Of a stretch of DNA of 64,000 nt, positions 23,059 through 31,577 are shown in pieces. A program made the position numbers and the translations under genes. Numbering within the stretch: the stretch's first letter is position 1; each line of letters opens with the position of its first letter. The DNA comes from ZC4RG30 sp035556135 (GTDB lineage Bacteria > Pseudomonadota > Gammaproteobacteria > Steroidobacterales > Steroidobacteraceae), in assembly GCA_035556135.1 (NCBI GenBank), contig DATMFO010000004.1, positions 124,001-188,000 on the forward strand, in the 5' to 3' direction. The notes below the pieces were generated by a model that was not told the DNA's origin, ran no database searches, and saw only the letters and a list, made by a program, of their open reading frames with translations.

Positions 23059-24033
23059 ATGGCCCTGGCCGACCTCATCGTCCTGAACCGCAAGGTGTCC
23101 GCGACGCCATCCGCCGCGCTGCTGCCCGGCGCCTGCGTGCTGGCCACCTGCCTGCGCGAGGTGCGCATCGGCATGGCGCCGGCGCGTGAGCACCCCACCC
23201 GCGCGGCGGCCGAGGCCGCCGGTTACGAGCGCCATGTGGGCGCCGAGGCATACCGTTTCCTGCTGCAGCTGGCCTGCGGCCTGGAGAGCGAGATTGCCGG
23301 CGAGACGGAGATCCTCGGCCAGATCAAGCAGGCCTGGCGCGACCACGAGGCCACGGAGGCCGCCCGGGCGCTGCGTCCCTGGATGCAGCGCCTGCTGCAG
23401 GATACAAAGGAGATCCGCAGCGAGCATGTGACCAGCCTGGGCAGCGCCACCTATGGATCGCTGGTGCGGCGGCTGCTTGGCAATGAACTGCCTGGCCCCA
23501 CCCTGCTGGTCGGAGCCGGCCAGCTCGCCGAGGCCATCCTGCCCTTCCTCGACAGCGGCGAAGTGATGGTGTGGAACCGGAGCCCGGAACGCGGCGCGGC
23601 GCTGCTGGCCCGGCAGCGCGCCGGCGCTGGCGGACGCGTGCACCTGCTCGGGTCCACGCTGGAGGCGGAGAACGCCGCCTGGTGCCGTGCGCACGATGTG
23701 ATCCTCTGCATTCCCGCCGACGAGACGCGCGATGCCGCCCGCGTGCGGCTGTGGCAGCAGCATGGCGCGGCCGATGGCCGCGTGCTGCACCTGGGCATCG
23801 ACGGGGTGGAGGGCACGCCCTGGGCGGCCCTGCCCGGCGTGTTCACCCTGCGCGACCTGTTCAGCCTGCGCGATTCGCACGCCCTGCAGCGCGAAGCCCA
23901 GCTGGCGCGGGCGCGGCGCGCCTGCCGCGACAAGGCGCAGCTGGCGCGCCTGGATGATGCCGACGGCTCGCGCGCCGGCTCATCCAACCACGGCTGGGAG
24001 GATCTGGCCGTGTTCCAGGCCTTCAGCCACTAG
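23059..24033 (+). CDS. hemA: Short, divergent glutamyl-tRNA reductase
   Basis: GluTR reduces glutamyl-tRNA to glutamate-1-semialdehyde, the first committed step of C5 haem synthesis. The catalytic Cys is recognisable (Cys31 in LATCLREVR, normally STCNR). So are the signature CGLESEIAGETEILGQIK, the RSEHVTSLGSATYGSLV segment and an NADPH fold starting LLVGAGQLAEAIL. It is only 324 residues against about 420 for E. coli. The N-terminus is shortened, the helical dimerisation domain is mostly missing, and the usual His of HLFRVASGLDS is replaced by Phe. The haem genes downstream support the call. Activity is plausible but not certain. Confidence 0.75.
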   Translation: MALADLIVLNRKVSATPSAALLPGACVLATCLREVRIGMAPAREHPTRAAAEAAGYERHVGAEAYRFLLQLACGLESEIAGETEILGQIKQAWRDHEATEAARALRPWMQRLLQDTKEIRSEHVTSLGSATYGSLVRRLLGNELPGPTLLVGAGQLAEAILPFLDSGEVMVWNRSPERGAALLARQRAGAGGRVHLLGSTLEAENAAWCRAHDVILCIPADETRDAARVRLWQQHGAADGRVLHLGIDGVEGTPWAALPGVFTLRDLFSLRDSHALQREAQLARARRACRDKAQLARLDDADGSRAGSSNHGWEDLAVFQAFSH

Positions 24034-24036
24034 AAT
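24031..24036 (+). promoter_or_regulatory. TAGAAT -10 box before hemC
   Basis: TAGAAT overlaps the hemA stop codon and ends 7 bases before the hemC ATG at 24044. It may give an internal, leaderless start for hemC onward, in addition to readthrough from hemA. Confidence 0.35.
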
Positions 24037-24043
24037 CCCGTTG

Positions 24044-25615
24044 ATGAATACTGCAAGGACGCTGCGTCTGGGAACGCGCCGCTCGGCGCTGGCCTGGGTG
24101 CAGAGCAGCCAGGTGGCCGCGGCATTGCGCGCCGCGCATCCCGGTCTGCAGGTGGAACTGGTGGGCATCGACACCCGCGGCGACCGCGTGCTCGACAAGC
24201 CGCTGTCGGCGATGGAGGGCAAGGAGTTCTTCACCGCCGAGCTCGATGAGGCGCTGCGCGAAGGCCGCGTGGATTTCTCCGTGCATTCACTGAAGGACCT
24301 GAGCCTGGAACGGCCGGCGGATTTCGTGCTCGCCGCCGTGCCCATGCGGGCCAATCCGCGCGACATCGCCCTGTTCGCCCCGGATGTGCCGCAGCGGCTG
24401 GCGCAGGGCGCGGGCCTTCGCATCGGCACCTCCTCGCCGCGTCGCGCCACGCTGCTGCCGCCATTCCTGGCCAGGGCACTGCCCCACGGCGCGCGCAACA
24501 CCATCGAGCTGGTGAACCTGCGCGGCAATGTGGATACGCGGCTGCGCCGCCTGCATGAGCCGCGCGGCGCCGAGCGTCACCTGGATGGCATCGTGCTGGC
24601 CGCGGCGGGCCTCTCCCGCCTTTTCGCGGACGCCACCACCGATCGACAGGGCCGCAAGCTGCTCGAGGACCTGCTCGATGGGCTGCACCTGATGATGCTG
24701 CCGCTCACCGAAGTGCCGGGCGCGCCGGGCCAGGGCGCACTGGCGGTGGAGTGCCGGGCCGCCGATGGCGACACCCGCCGGTTGCTGTCGGTGCTCGAGC
24801 ATCCGGAAACACGCGCCGCGGTGACCCGGGAGCGGCAACTGCTGGGCGAGCATGGCGGTGGCTGCCACCAGCGCTTCGGCGCCTCCCTGCAATGGCTGCC
24901 GGGAATGGGCAGCGTGCTGCAGGTTGCCGGACGCAACGCGCAGGATGTGGACATCGGCGCGCAGCGTTTCATCGCGGATCCGCCGTTGCCGGCGCTGCCC
25001 GCCATCGTGCACGCGTGGGACGGCAGCGCCGTCCCGCAGTCAGCCAGCACATCGCTGCTCGATGCCACGCAGCTTGCAGCGCAATTGCGCGGCCGCGCGG
25101 TGTTCGTCGCGCACCATCGAGCGCTGCCTGAAGGTGCAGCCGCCACCCTCGCCGGCCGCACCGTGTGGACCGCGGGCGCGAAGACCTGGTTCGCGCTGGC
25201 GGCGGCGGGTGTGTGGGTGCAGGGCTGCGGCGAGACGCTGGGCGCCGAGGGCGCCGCGCGGCTGATCGCCGAACCACTGCTGCGCCTGCCACCGCCGGCT
25301 GCCTGGGACGTGCTCACCCATGCGGCGGCCACGGGGCCCTGGCAGGAAGGCCAGTGGGCCGGCGCGAATGTGATCGCCACCTACACGGTGGGGAGCGGCG
25401 CCGAGGCCGATGCCGCGCGACTGGGTGCCGCCACGCACATCTACTGGAGCAGCACCGCGCAGTTCGAGCGCTGGCGGCACCTCGCCGGCCCGGATGCACA
25501 CCATGCCAGCGGCGCGGGCAAGACCGCGGCGCATATCCGCCGCAGCGGCGTGCGAAACTGCAACGCATTTCCCTCTCCCGAAGCATGGTGCCAATGGACA
25601 GCAAAGGGGCATTGA
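24044..25615 (+). CDS. hemC: Porphobilinogen deaminase fused to a HemD-like domain
   Basis: Residues 1-310 are a complete hydroxymethylbilane synthase, joining four porphobilinogens. Visible are LRLGTRRSALAWVQ, the catalytic Asp85 in HSLKDL, SSPRR, VNLRGNVDTRL, and Cys274 in HGGGCHQRFGA, which carries the dipyrromethane cofactor. About 210 extra residues follow. They show two pseudo-repeated halves (GRAVFVAHHRALPEG, RTVWTAGAKTWFALAAAGVW) and a late THIYWSSTAQFERW. This looks like a degenerate uroporphyrinogen-III synthase (HemD), a poorly conserved family, so a HemC-HemD fusion is inferred. The end overlaps the sensor kinase gene by about 30 bases. Confidence 0.85.
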   Translation: MNTARTLRLGTRRSALAWVQSSQVAAALRAAHPGLQVELVGIDTRGDRVLDKPLSAMEGKEFFTAELDEALREGRVDFSVHSLKDLSLERPADFVLAAVPMRANPRDIALFAPDVPQRLAQGAGLRIGTSSPRRATLLPPFLARALPHGARNTIELVNLRGNVDTRLRRLHEPRGAERHLDGIVLAAAGLSRLFADATTDRQGRKLLEDLLDGLHLMMLPLTEVPGAPGQGALAVECRAADGDTRRLLSVLEHPETRAAVTRERQLLGEHGGGCHQRFGASLQWLPGMGSVLQVAGRNAQDVDIGAQRFIADPPLPALPAIVHAWDGSAVPQSASTSLLDATQLAAQLRGRAVFVAHHRALPEGAAATLAGRTVWTAGAKTWFALAAAGVWVQGCGETLGAEGAARLIAEPLLRLPPPAAWDVLTHAAATGPWQEGQWAGANVIATYTVGSGAEADAARLGAATHIYWSSTAQFERWRHLAGPDAHHASGAGKTAAHIRRSGVRNCNAFPSPEAWCQWTAKGH

Positions 25616-26547
25616 GCGTCCGGCCCGCGCGCCAGTCGCGCCGCGTGGCCATCCTGTCCGCGCTGTGGCTCACGGTGATCCTGGTGCTGGGCTTCTGGTG
25701 GGCCACCATCGTCTACACCCAGTCCGAGCAGATCGCAGGCCTCAGCATGGAGGCCGGCGTGGCCTCGCAGGCGGAGGCCATGGCCGAACTGCGGCGCACC
25801 GAGCGCATGCTGTACTGGGAATCCGGCACCTTCCTGGTGCTGCTGCTGACCCTGTCGGCCATGCTGTTCCGCTACTACCGGCGCGACATGCAGCGCGCCC
25901 GCGGCACGCAGGCCTTCTTCGCCGCGCTCACGCATGAGCTGCGCACGCCGCTGACCAGCGTGCGCCTGCAGACCGAGGCCATCGCTGCCGGCGAGCCCAC
26001 GCAGGAGCTGATCGACCGCCTGCTGGTGGATACGCACCGCCTGGAATCGCAGATCGACAAGACGCTGGAGCTGGCGCGCATCGAGGGCGGCGGCCAGCTC
26101 GCCGAGCAGGCCATCCGCCTCGACCAGTGGCTGGAGCGCGTGCTGCGCGGCATCGTCGCCACCAGCGGTGACGACGTACTGCTGGAGGTATCGGTCGAGG
26201 GCGAGCTGCCACCAGTGCGCGGCGACACCTCCGCCCTGCAGCTGATCCTGCGCAACCTGGTCGAGAACGCGCAGCGTCATGGCGACCGCGAGCCCATCCG
26301 TGTCGACGTGCAGGCGCTGCGCGGCCGGCATGGTGTGGAGGTGCGCGTGCGTGACCACGGCGGCGGCTACAGCGGCGACCCGGCGCGCCTCGGGCAGCTG
26401 TTCCAGCGCAGTGATTCCTCGCGCGGCACGGGCGTGGGGCTGTACCTGGTGCGCGTGCTGATGGAGCGCATGGGCGGCAGCGTGGAGTTCGCCAATGCCG
26501 AGGGCGGCGGCTTCATCGTCACGCTGTTCTTTCCCACGGACAGCTGA
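25585..26547 (+). CDS. Membrane sensor histidine kinase within the haem operon
   Basis: This 320-residue kinase has two membrane helices (about residues 21-43 and 77-97) flanking a periplasmic loop of only some 33 residues, and no HAMP domain. The H-box is FFAALTHELRTPLTSVR with phospho-acceptor His117. The N-box LRNLVENAQRHG, G1 RDHGGGYSG and G2 GTGVGLYLVRVL are complete. Start options are 25585 (MVPMDSKG) and 25594 (MDSKG); both overlap the end of hemC. The loop is too small for a typical ligand domain, so it may sense the membrane or a redox/haem signal. The partner regulator follows after 15 bases. Confidence 0.85.
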   Translation: MVPMDSKGALSVRPARQSRRVAILSALWLTVILVLGFWWATIVYTQSEQIAGLSMEAGVASQAEAMAELRRTERMLYWESGTFLVLLLTLSAMLFRYYRRDMQRARGTQAFFAALTHELRTPLTSVRLQTEAIAAGEPTQELIDRLLVDTHRLESQIDKTLELARIEGGGQLAEQAIRLDQWLERVLRGIVATSGDDVLLEVSVEGELPPVRGDTSALQLILRNLVENAQRHGDREPIRVDVQALRGRHGVEVRVRDHGGGYSGDPARLGQLFQRSDSSRGTGVGLYLVRVLMERMGGSVEFANAEGGGFIVTLFFPTDS

Positions 26548-26562
26548 GCGCAAGGCTGACTC

Positions 26563-27264
26563 ATGAGCGCCATTCCTCTGCTGCTGGTCGAGGATGACCC
26601 GAACGTCGCCGGCACACTTTCCAGCCGGCTGGGCGGCGAAGGTTTCGCAGTGACACATGCGGCCAGCGTGCGTGCCGCGCGCGAAGCGGTGAGGACGCAG
26701 CGCTTCGCCGCGGCAGTGCTGGACGTGGGCCTGCCGGACGGCGACGGCTTCGAAGTGGCGCAGCACCTGCGCGAGGCGAGCCCCTCCACTGCAATGCTGT
26801 TCCTAACCGCCTACGGCACGCCGGAGGACCGCATCCGCGGCCTGGAACTGGGTGCCGACGACTACATGACCAAGCCCTTCGTGTTCCGCGAGCTGGTGCT
26901 GCGCATCCACAACATGCTCAAGCGCGCCGGCGACATCGCCGAGCGTGGCACGGCGCTTTCCGGCCCGGTGCGCATCGGCATCGCCACGGTGGACTTCGAC
27001 CGCTTCACCGCCGAGAGCGGCGGCGAGCTGCACCGCCTCACCCACAAGGAGTGCGCGGTGCTGAAACTGCTGCTGGAGCGCGCCGGCCGCGCGGTGACGC
27101 GCGACGAGATCCTCAACCATGCCTGGGCGCCGGACGAATTTCCGACCGAACGCACCGTGGACAATTTCATCCTGCGCCTGCGCAAGCTGGTGGAACGGGA
27201 CCCGGGGAACCCGGCGACCATCCTCAGCATCCGCGGCGTGGGCTACCAACTGGGAAACGCATGA
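26563..27264 (+). CDS. OmpR-family response regulator within the haem operon
   Basis: This 233-residue two-domain regulator has a receiver with acidic pocket LLVEDDPN, phospho-acceptor Asp54 in AVLDVGLPDGDG, Thr in FLTAYG and Lys104 in TKPF. A C-terminal winged helix follows (LTHKECAVLKLLLERAGRAV, with RTVDNFILRLRKL as recognition region). It is the partner of the preceding kinase. Its stop overlaps the hemE start (ATGA), so it is made together with haem enzymes. It may regulate the hem promoter, the divergent oxidase operon, or both; that is inference. Confidence 0.87.
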   Translation: MSAIPLLLVEDDPNVAGTLSSRLGGEGFAVTHAASVRAAREAVRTQRFAAAVLDVGLPDGDGFEVAQHLREASPSTAMLFLTAYGTPEDRIRGLELGADDYMTKPFVFRELVLRIHNMLKRAGDIAERGTALSGPVRIGIATVDFDRFTAESGGELHRLTHKECAVLKLLLERAGRAVTRDEILNHAWAPDEFPTERTVDNFILRLRKLVERDPGNPATILSIRGVGYQLGNA

Positions 27265-28304
27265 TGACCGAAACACTTCTCACCGCCGCCCTCCACCGCC
27301 GCAACACCGGACGCCCGCCGGTATGGATGATGCGCCAGGCCGGCCGCTACCACTCGCACTACCAGTCGCTGAAGCGGCAGAACGATTTCCTGTCGTTGTG
27401 CAAGAACCCGCAGCTGGCCGCCGAAGTGGCGATGGGCCCGGTGCACGACTTCAACTTCGACGCCGCCATCCTGTTTTCGGACCTGCTGTTCCCGCTGGAA
27501 GCGATGGGCATGGGGCTGACCTACGATCCGGGTCCGAAACTGGCTTTCCACCTGCGCACCCTGCTCGACGTGGAGAAGATCACCGGCGGCGCGCACCGCG
27601 CCGAGTTCATGCAGTTCCAGGCCGAGGCCGTGAGACTCACGCGCGCACGGCTGCGGCGCGACAAGGGGCTCATCGGGTTCGTGGGTGGGCCATTCACGCT
27701 GTACGTCTATGCCGCCGCCGGTTCGCACGAGAAGGCACAGGAGGCCCTGGCAGGCCTCGAGAACGGCGTGTACGACGCCTTCAACGGCAAGCTGCTCGAC
27801 CTGCTGGCACAGAACATGGCGCTGCAGTCGCGCGCGGGTGCCGAGGTGGTGGCCTTGTTCGACACGGCCGCCGGCGAGATCGACGCGGAGCTCTACGGCC
27901 GGCGTGTGGTGCCCGTGCTGGCTGACCTGCTCGCGCGCTTCCGGCGGCTCCATGCGGATACCCCGGTGATCTACTACTCGCGCGGCACCGGGCCGGCCTG
28001 GTGGGATCATCTCCACGGGCTGCCCTTCCAGTGCCTGGGCGTCGACTGGCGGCACGACATCGGCGAGGTACTGCAGCGGTACGGTGACCGCTGGGCCATC
28101 CAGGGCAATGTGGATCCCGAGTGGCTGCACCTGCCGGCGGCCGAACTGGAATCGCGCCTGCGCGGGTATTTCGAGCGCGTGCGCGCGCTGCCCGCGCAGC
28201 TGCGTCGCGGCTGGATCTGCGGCCTGGGCCACGGCATCCTGCAGCGCACGCCCGAGGCCAATGTGCGCCGCTTCGTTTCCCTGCAGCGCGAGATCTTCGG
28301 GTGA
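27261..28304 (+). CDS. hemE: Uroporphyrinogen decarboxylase
   Basis: This 347-residue enzyme converts uroporphyrinogen III to coproporphyrinogen III in the cytoplasm. The signature RRNTGRPPVWMMRQAGRYHS is present near the N-terminus (family MRQAGRY), and a conserved Asp occurs in AAILFSDLLFPLEAMG. Downstream, GFVGGPFTLYVYAAAG and the C-terminal GWICGLGHGILQRTPEANV fit the family. The length is normal. The ATG at 27261 overlaps the regulator stop, and the stop overlaps the hemN GTG. Confidence 0.93.
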   Translation: MMTETLLTAALHRRNTGRPPVWMMRQAGRYHSHYQSLKRQNDFLSLCKNPQLAAEVAMGPVHDFNFDAAILFSDLLFPLEAMGMGLTYDPGPKLAFHLRTLLDVEKITGGAHRAEFMQFQAEAVRLTRARLRRDKGLIGFVGGPFTLYVYAAAGSHEKAQEALAGLENGVYDAFNGKLLDLLAQNMALQSRAGAEVVALFDTAAGEIDAELYGRRVVPVLADLLARFRRLHADTPVIYYSRGTGPAWWDHLHGLPFQCLGVDWRHDIGEVLQRYGDRWAIQGNVDPEWLHLPAAELESRLRGYFERVRALPAQLRRGWICGLGHGILQRTPEANVRRFVSLQREIFG

Positions 28305-29617
28305 CACCACTGCCGCCGGAGCTGCTCGAGCGGCACGGGGCGCCAGTCCCGCGCTACACGAGCTACCCGACGGCCATGCACTGGGGTGCGGCGCCGTCCG
28401 GGGCCGCATGGCTGGCCGCGCTCGATGAGGCCTTGTCGCCCGAGGGAGCGCGCGCCGGCCTCTATGTGCACACACCCTTCTGCGGCGCGCTGTGCACCTT
28501 CTGCGGCTGCAACATGCGCGTGGCGCGCAGCCACTCACTGGCCGCGCCCTATGTCGCGACAGTGCTGAAGGAGCATTCGCTCTATCGAACGGGGTTGCGT
28601 GCACGACCTGCACTGGCCGCGCTGCACCTGGGCGGTGGTTCACCCAGCTGGCTGCCGGCGGAATCCCTGGATCGTCTGCTCGAAGGACTGCTCACCGACA
28701 TCCCCATCGCCGACAACGCCGACTTCGCCATCGAGGCGGATCCCCGCAATACCACGCGCGAGAAGCTCGGCGTGCTGCGCCGGCATGGCTTCCGGCGCAT
28801 CGAGATCGGCGTGCAGGATTTCGACACGCGGGTGCTGGAGATCGTCAATCGCGTGCAGGCCGAGGAGGAGGTGCGCCGCGTGGTGGATGACGCACGCGAC
28901 CTCGCCTTCACCAGTGTGGGCTTCGACCTCATCTACGGCCTGCCGCTGCAGACCGTGGAGAGCCTGCGCAGCACCTTCGACTCCGTGCTCAGGCTTCGCC
29001 CCGACCGCGTGAATTTCCTGCCCTACGCCCACGTACCATGGATCAGGTCCAGCCAGAGGCAGTACACGGATGCAGACCTGCCCGAGGCAGCCCTGCGGCG
29101 CGAATTGTTCCTGCTGGGTCGCAATCGGCTGGGCGCGGCGGGCTACGTGGAGATCGGCATCGACCAGTATGCGCTGCCGTCGGATCCCATCGCGCAGGCG
29201 CTGACCGCCGGAACGCTCAGCCGCAGCTTCATGGGATTCTCGGCCACGGCCATCGACGCGCTGATCGGCCTCGGCGTGTCGGCCATGGGCGATGCGCGCA
29301 AGGCCTATGCGCAGAACGAGAAGAACCTGCAGCAGTACGAGGCCCGGCTGGCGGCGAACGAACTGCCGCTGCAACGCGGCCATGTGCTCAATTCCAGCCA
29401 GAGGCGCATCCGCCAGCTGCTGTGGGAAATATTCGCAGGCAGCGAGGCAGCACTGCTGGCCGATGACCTTGCATCCCCGTGGTGGCCCGCCGCGCAGCAG
29501 CGACTGGCCCTGTTGCAGGAGGATGGGCTGGTGCAGGTGACGCCCGATGCCATCCGCGTCACCGCGACCGGTCGCGCCTTCCTGCGCCAGGTGGCTGCGG
29601 CGATCGCCGGCACATGA
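28301..29617 (+). CDS. hemN: Oxygen-independent coproporphyrinogen III dehydrogenase
   Basis: This 438-residue radical SAM enzyme decarboxylates coproporphyrinogen III to protoporphyrinogen IX without oxygen. The cluster motif is HTPFCGALCTFCGCN (Cys-x3-Cys-x2-Cys plus the extra Cys of true HemN), followed by LHLGGGSPSWL and IEADPRN. The PRYTSYPTA N-terminal tag is also HemN-specific, separating it from HemW-like proteins. The GTG at 28301 overlaps the hemE stop (GTGA) and is the family start. Length is near that of E. coli HemN (457). No oxygen-dependent HemF occurs in this cluster. Confidence 0.93.
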   Translation: MTPLPPELLERHGAPVPRYTSYPTAMHWGAAPSGAAWLAALDEALSPEGARAGLYVHTPFCGALCTFCGCNMRVARSHSLAAPYVATVLKEHSLYRTGLRARPALAALHLGGGSPSWLPAESLDRLLEGLLTDIPIADNADFAIEADPRNTTREKLGVLRRHGFRRIEIGVQDFDTRVLEIVNRVQAEEEVRRVVDDARDLAFTSVGFDLIYGLPLQTVESLRSTFDSVLRLRPDRVNFLPYAHVPWIRSSQRQYTDADLPEAALRRELFLLGRNRLGAAGYVEIGIDQYALPSDPIAQALTAGTLSRSFMGFSATAIDALIGLGVSAMGDARKAYAQNEKNLQQYEARLAANELPLQRGHVLNSSQRRIRQLLWEIFAGSEAALLADDLASPWWPAAQQRLALLQEDGLVQVTPDAIRVTATGRAFLRQVAAAIAGT

Positions 29618-30498
29618 CACCGCGGCGCCTGCTGCTGGCCTTTGTGCTGGCGCTGCCGGCCGCCATGCTCGTGGCAGCCGTTGCAGCCCCCGCCGTGCAG
29701 GCCGCGCTGGCGCCCATCGACATCTTTCCCCTGCACCGCGTGTTCTCGCGCCTCACCATGCTGGGCGTGGTGCTCGCCACGGCCTGGCTGCTGTGGCGCT
29801 ATCGCCTCTGTGGCGATGGCACGCTGGGTTACACCGGCCCGTGGACGCGCTTCCTGCGGCGCGGGCTCGCCGGACTGCTCGCCGGCATTGCCCTGATGGC
29901 CCTGGCGCTGGTGCCATTGTTCCTGCTCGACGTGCGGACCTGGAGCACGCGCGCGCCAGACGCCCTGATGGACTGGCTGCCGCTGGTGATGAAGGGGCTT
30001 GGCAGCGGGCTGGCTGTGGCGCTCATTGAAGAGACCTTCTTCCGTGGCGCCCTGCAAGGCTCCCTGCAGAAGCTCGGCGCCTGGCGTCTGGCGCTGTTTG
30101 CCGTGCCGGCGTATTACGCCGCCGTGCACTTCCTGGGCCGCGCGGCCAGCGTGCCCTACGAGGAGGTGAACGCTTTCAGCGGCTTCACTGCGCTGGCGGG
30201 ATTTTTCTCAGGCTTTACCCATCCCCTGCGCATCGCCGATGCCTTCATCGCATTGTGGTTCGTGGGGCTGCTGCTGGCTCTGGTGCGCCGGTACTGGGGC
30301 GATATCGCCGGCTGCATCGGACTGCACGCCGGCTTCGTGGCCATCATCTCGCTGTTCCGCAAGGTGTCAGCGCCGGCGGCAGGCAACGACTGGAGCTTTC
30401 TGGTGGGGAAATTCGACGGACTGCTCGGCCTGTGGATCGCATTGCTCACCGGCCTGTGCTGCCTGGTGCTGTGGAGGTGGCGACGCCCGCCACCCTGA
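29614..30498 (+). CDS. CPBP (CAAX-like) intramembrane metalloprotease
   Basis: This 294-residue polytopic membrane protein has seven or so hydrophobic helices. The CPBP/Abi motifs are visible: EETFFRGALQGSL (Glu-Glu-x3-Arg), a His in AVHFLGRA, and GLHAGF with the second His. CPBP proteases cleave membrane or prenylated peptides, and bacterial ones serve in protein maturation or bacteriocin self-immunity. The ATG overlaps the hemN stop (ATGA), so it is expressed with the haem genes. Its link with haem is unknown; it could process a membrane sensor. Confidence 0.75.
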   Translation: MTPRRLLLAFVLALPAAMLVAAVAAPAVQAALAPIDIFPLHRVFSRLTMLGVVLATAWLLWRYRLCGDGTLGYTGPWTRFLRRGLAGLLAGIALMALALVPLFLLDVRTWSTRAPDALMDWLPLVMKGLGSGLAVALIEETFFRGALQGSLQKLGAWRLALFAVPAYYAAVHFLGRAASVPYEEVNAFSGFTALAGFFSGFTHPLRIADAFIALWFVGLLLALVRRYWGDIAGCIGLHAGFVAIISLFRKVSAPAAGNDWSFLVGKFDGLLGLWIALLTGLCCLVLWRWRRPPP

Positions 30499-30501
30499 AG
30501 C

Positions 30502-31059
30502 TCAGGGTTCGAAGAAACTCTCGTCCACCGGCTTGTGCGCGAGGATCTCCTCGCGCGTGAGACCCTGCAGCTCATGCGGGAACACCAGCCACGCATCGGT
30601 GGTGCGCACGCAGAAGTCCGGGCGTAGCGCGGCGCGGTTGCGCGCCGGCTTGTGGAACACCGTGGCGATGCGCACTTCGCGCGGCATGTTGAGCTTGCAG
30701 CGGCGCTGCAGTTCGCCGAGCAGCGCTTCCAGGCTGCGGCCGGAATCGAAGATGTCATCGATCAGCAGCAGATGGTCATCGGCAGTGAGGCGCGACACCA
30801 GGTAGTCGATGCCGTGCACACGCACCCCGGCCTGCTGGTCGATGCCGGTGTATGAAGAAGTGCGCACCGCCAGGTGGTCGCAGTCCACGCCGTGGAACTC
30901 GAGCACCTCCTGCACGGCGATGCCGATGGGTGCGCCACCCCGCCACACGCCCACCAGGATGGTGGGACGGAACCCGCTGCGCAGGATCTGCATGCCCAGC
31001 GCCAGCGAATCGCGCAGCAGCTCGTCTGCCGTGAGGAATTCCTTGGGAGCGCCGGTCAT
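30502..31059 (-). CDS. Hypoxanthine-type purine phosphoribosyltransferase
   Basis: This 185-residue type I phosphoribosyltransferase has the PRPP-binding motif LLLIDDIFDSGRSL and an N-terminal ILVGVWRGGAPIG loop. It probably salvages a purine base to its nucleotide. The hood is short and the base specificity (hypoxanthine, guanine or xanthine) cannot be read from sequence. It follows hemJ by 15 bases on the same strand and converges on the CPBP gene. Confidence 0.8.
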   Translation of the reverse strand: MTGAPKEFLTADELLRDSLALGMQILRSGFRPTILVGVWRGGAPIGIAVQEVLEFHGVDCDHLAVRTSSYTGIDQQAGVRVHGIDYLVSRLTADDHLLLIDDIFDSGRSLEALLGELQRRCKLNMPREVRIATVFHKPARNRAALRPDFCVRTTDAWLVFPHELQGLTREEILAHKPVDESFFEP

Positions 31060-31074
31060 TCGACGGCCCCGCCG

Positions 31075-31497
31075 TCAGAACGGCTTCAGCACCACCAGCC
31101 AGAGGATACCCACCAGCAGCAGCAGCGGCAGCTCGTTGTACCAGCGCAGGGTGGTCGCCGCCGGCAGTGGCGCATCGCGCAGCATGCGCTTCATGAAGAC
31201 GCGCATCGAGACGTGGAAGCCGATCAGCAGCACCACCAGCGTGACCTTGGCATGCAGCCAGCCGGCAGAGCCGGCGCGCAACAGCACCGTCATCCACACG
31301 CCCGAGGCCAGCGCCAGCACGCCCATGGCGCTGGTGAAGTGGTAGAGCTTGCGCGCCATCACCTTCAGGCGGCGCACGTCTTCGCCGGCAGCCTTGCCCT
31401 CGACGTAGTGCACGAAGATGCGCGGCAGGTAGAAGATGCCGGCCATCCACGAGATGATGAAGAGGATGTGGATGGCTTTCACGTAAAACGGCAGCAT
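31075..31497 (-). CDS. hemJ: HemJ-type protoporphyrinogen IX oxidase
   Basis: This 140-residue membrane protein of the HemJ/UPF0093 family oxidises protoporphyrinogen IX to protoporphyrin IX, probably passing electrons to the respiratory chain. The N-terminal signature FYVKAIHILFIISWMAGIFY then LPRIFVHYVE is diagnostic and carries the conserved His. Four helices follow, with KLYHFTS and WLHAKVTLVVLLIGFH (second conserved His). The start at 31497 gives the family N-terminus. With HemA, C, E and N close by on the other strand, it completes most late steps of haem synthesis except HemB, HemL and HemH. Confidence 0.88.
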   Translation of the reverse strand: MLPFYVKAIHILFIISWMAGIFYLPRIFVHYVEGKAAGEDVRRLKVMARKLYHFTSAMGVLALASGVWMTVLLRAGSAGWLHAKVTLVVLLIGFHVSMRVFMKRMLRDAPLPAATTLRWYNELPLLLLVGILWLVVLKPF

Positions 31498-31503
31498 TAC
31501 GCA

Positions 31504-31509
31504 AGTGTA
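31504..31509 (-). promoter_or_regulatory. TACACT -10 box of hemJ, leaderless type
   Basis: TACACT on the minus strand ends 6 bases before the hemJ ATG (31495-31497). No Shine-Dalgarno is present, so the mRNA probably begins at the start codon. Confidence 0.4.
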
Positions 31510-31577
31510 GCGGATTGGAGCCACGGCAGCGCACGGCCATGCGGCCGGCCAGCATGCTCGATCGATCCTGCCGATGC

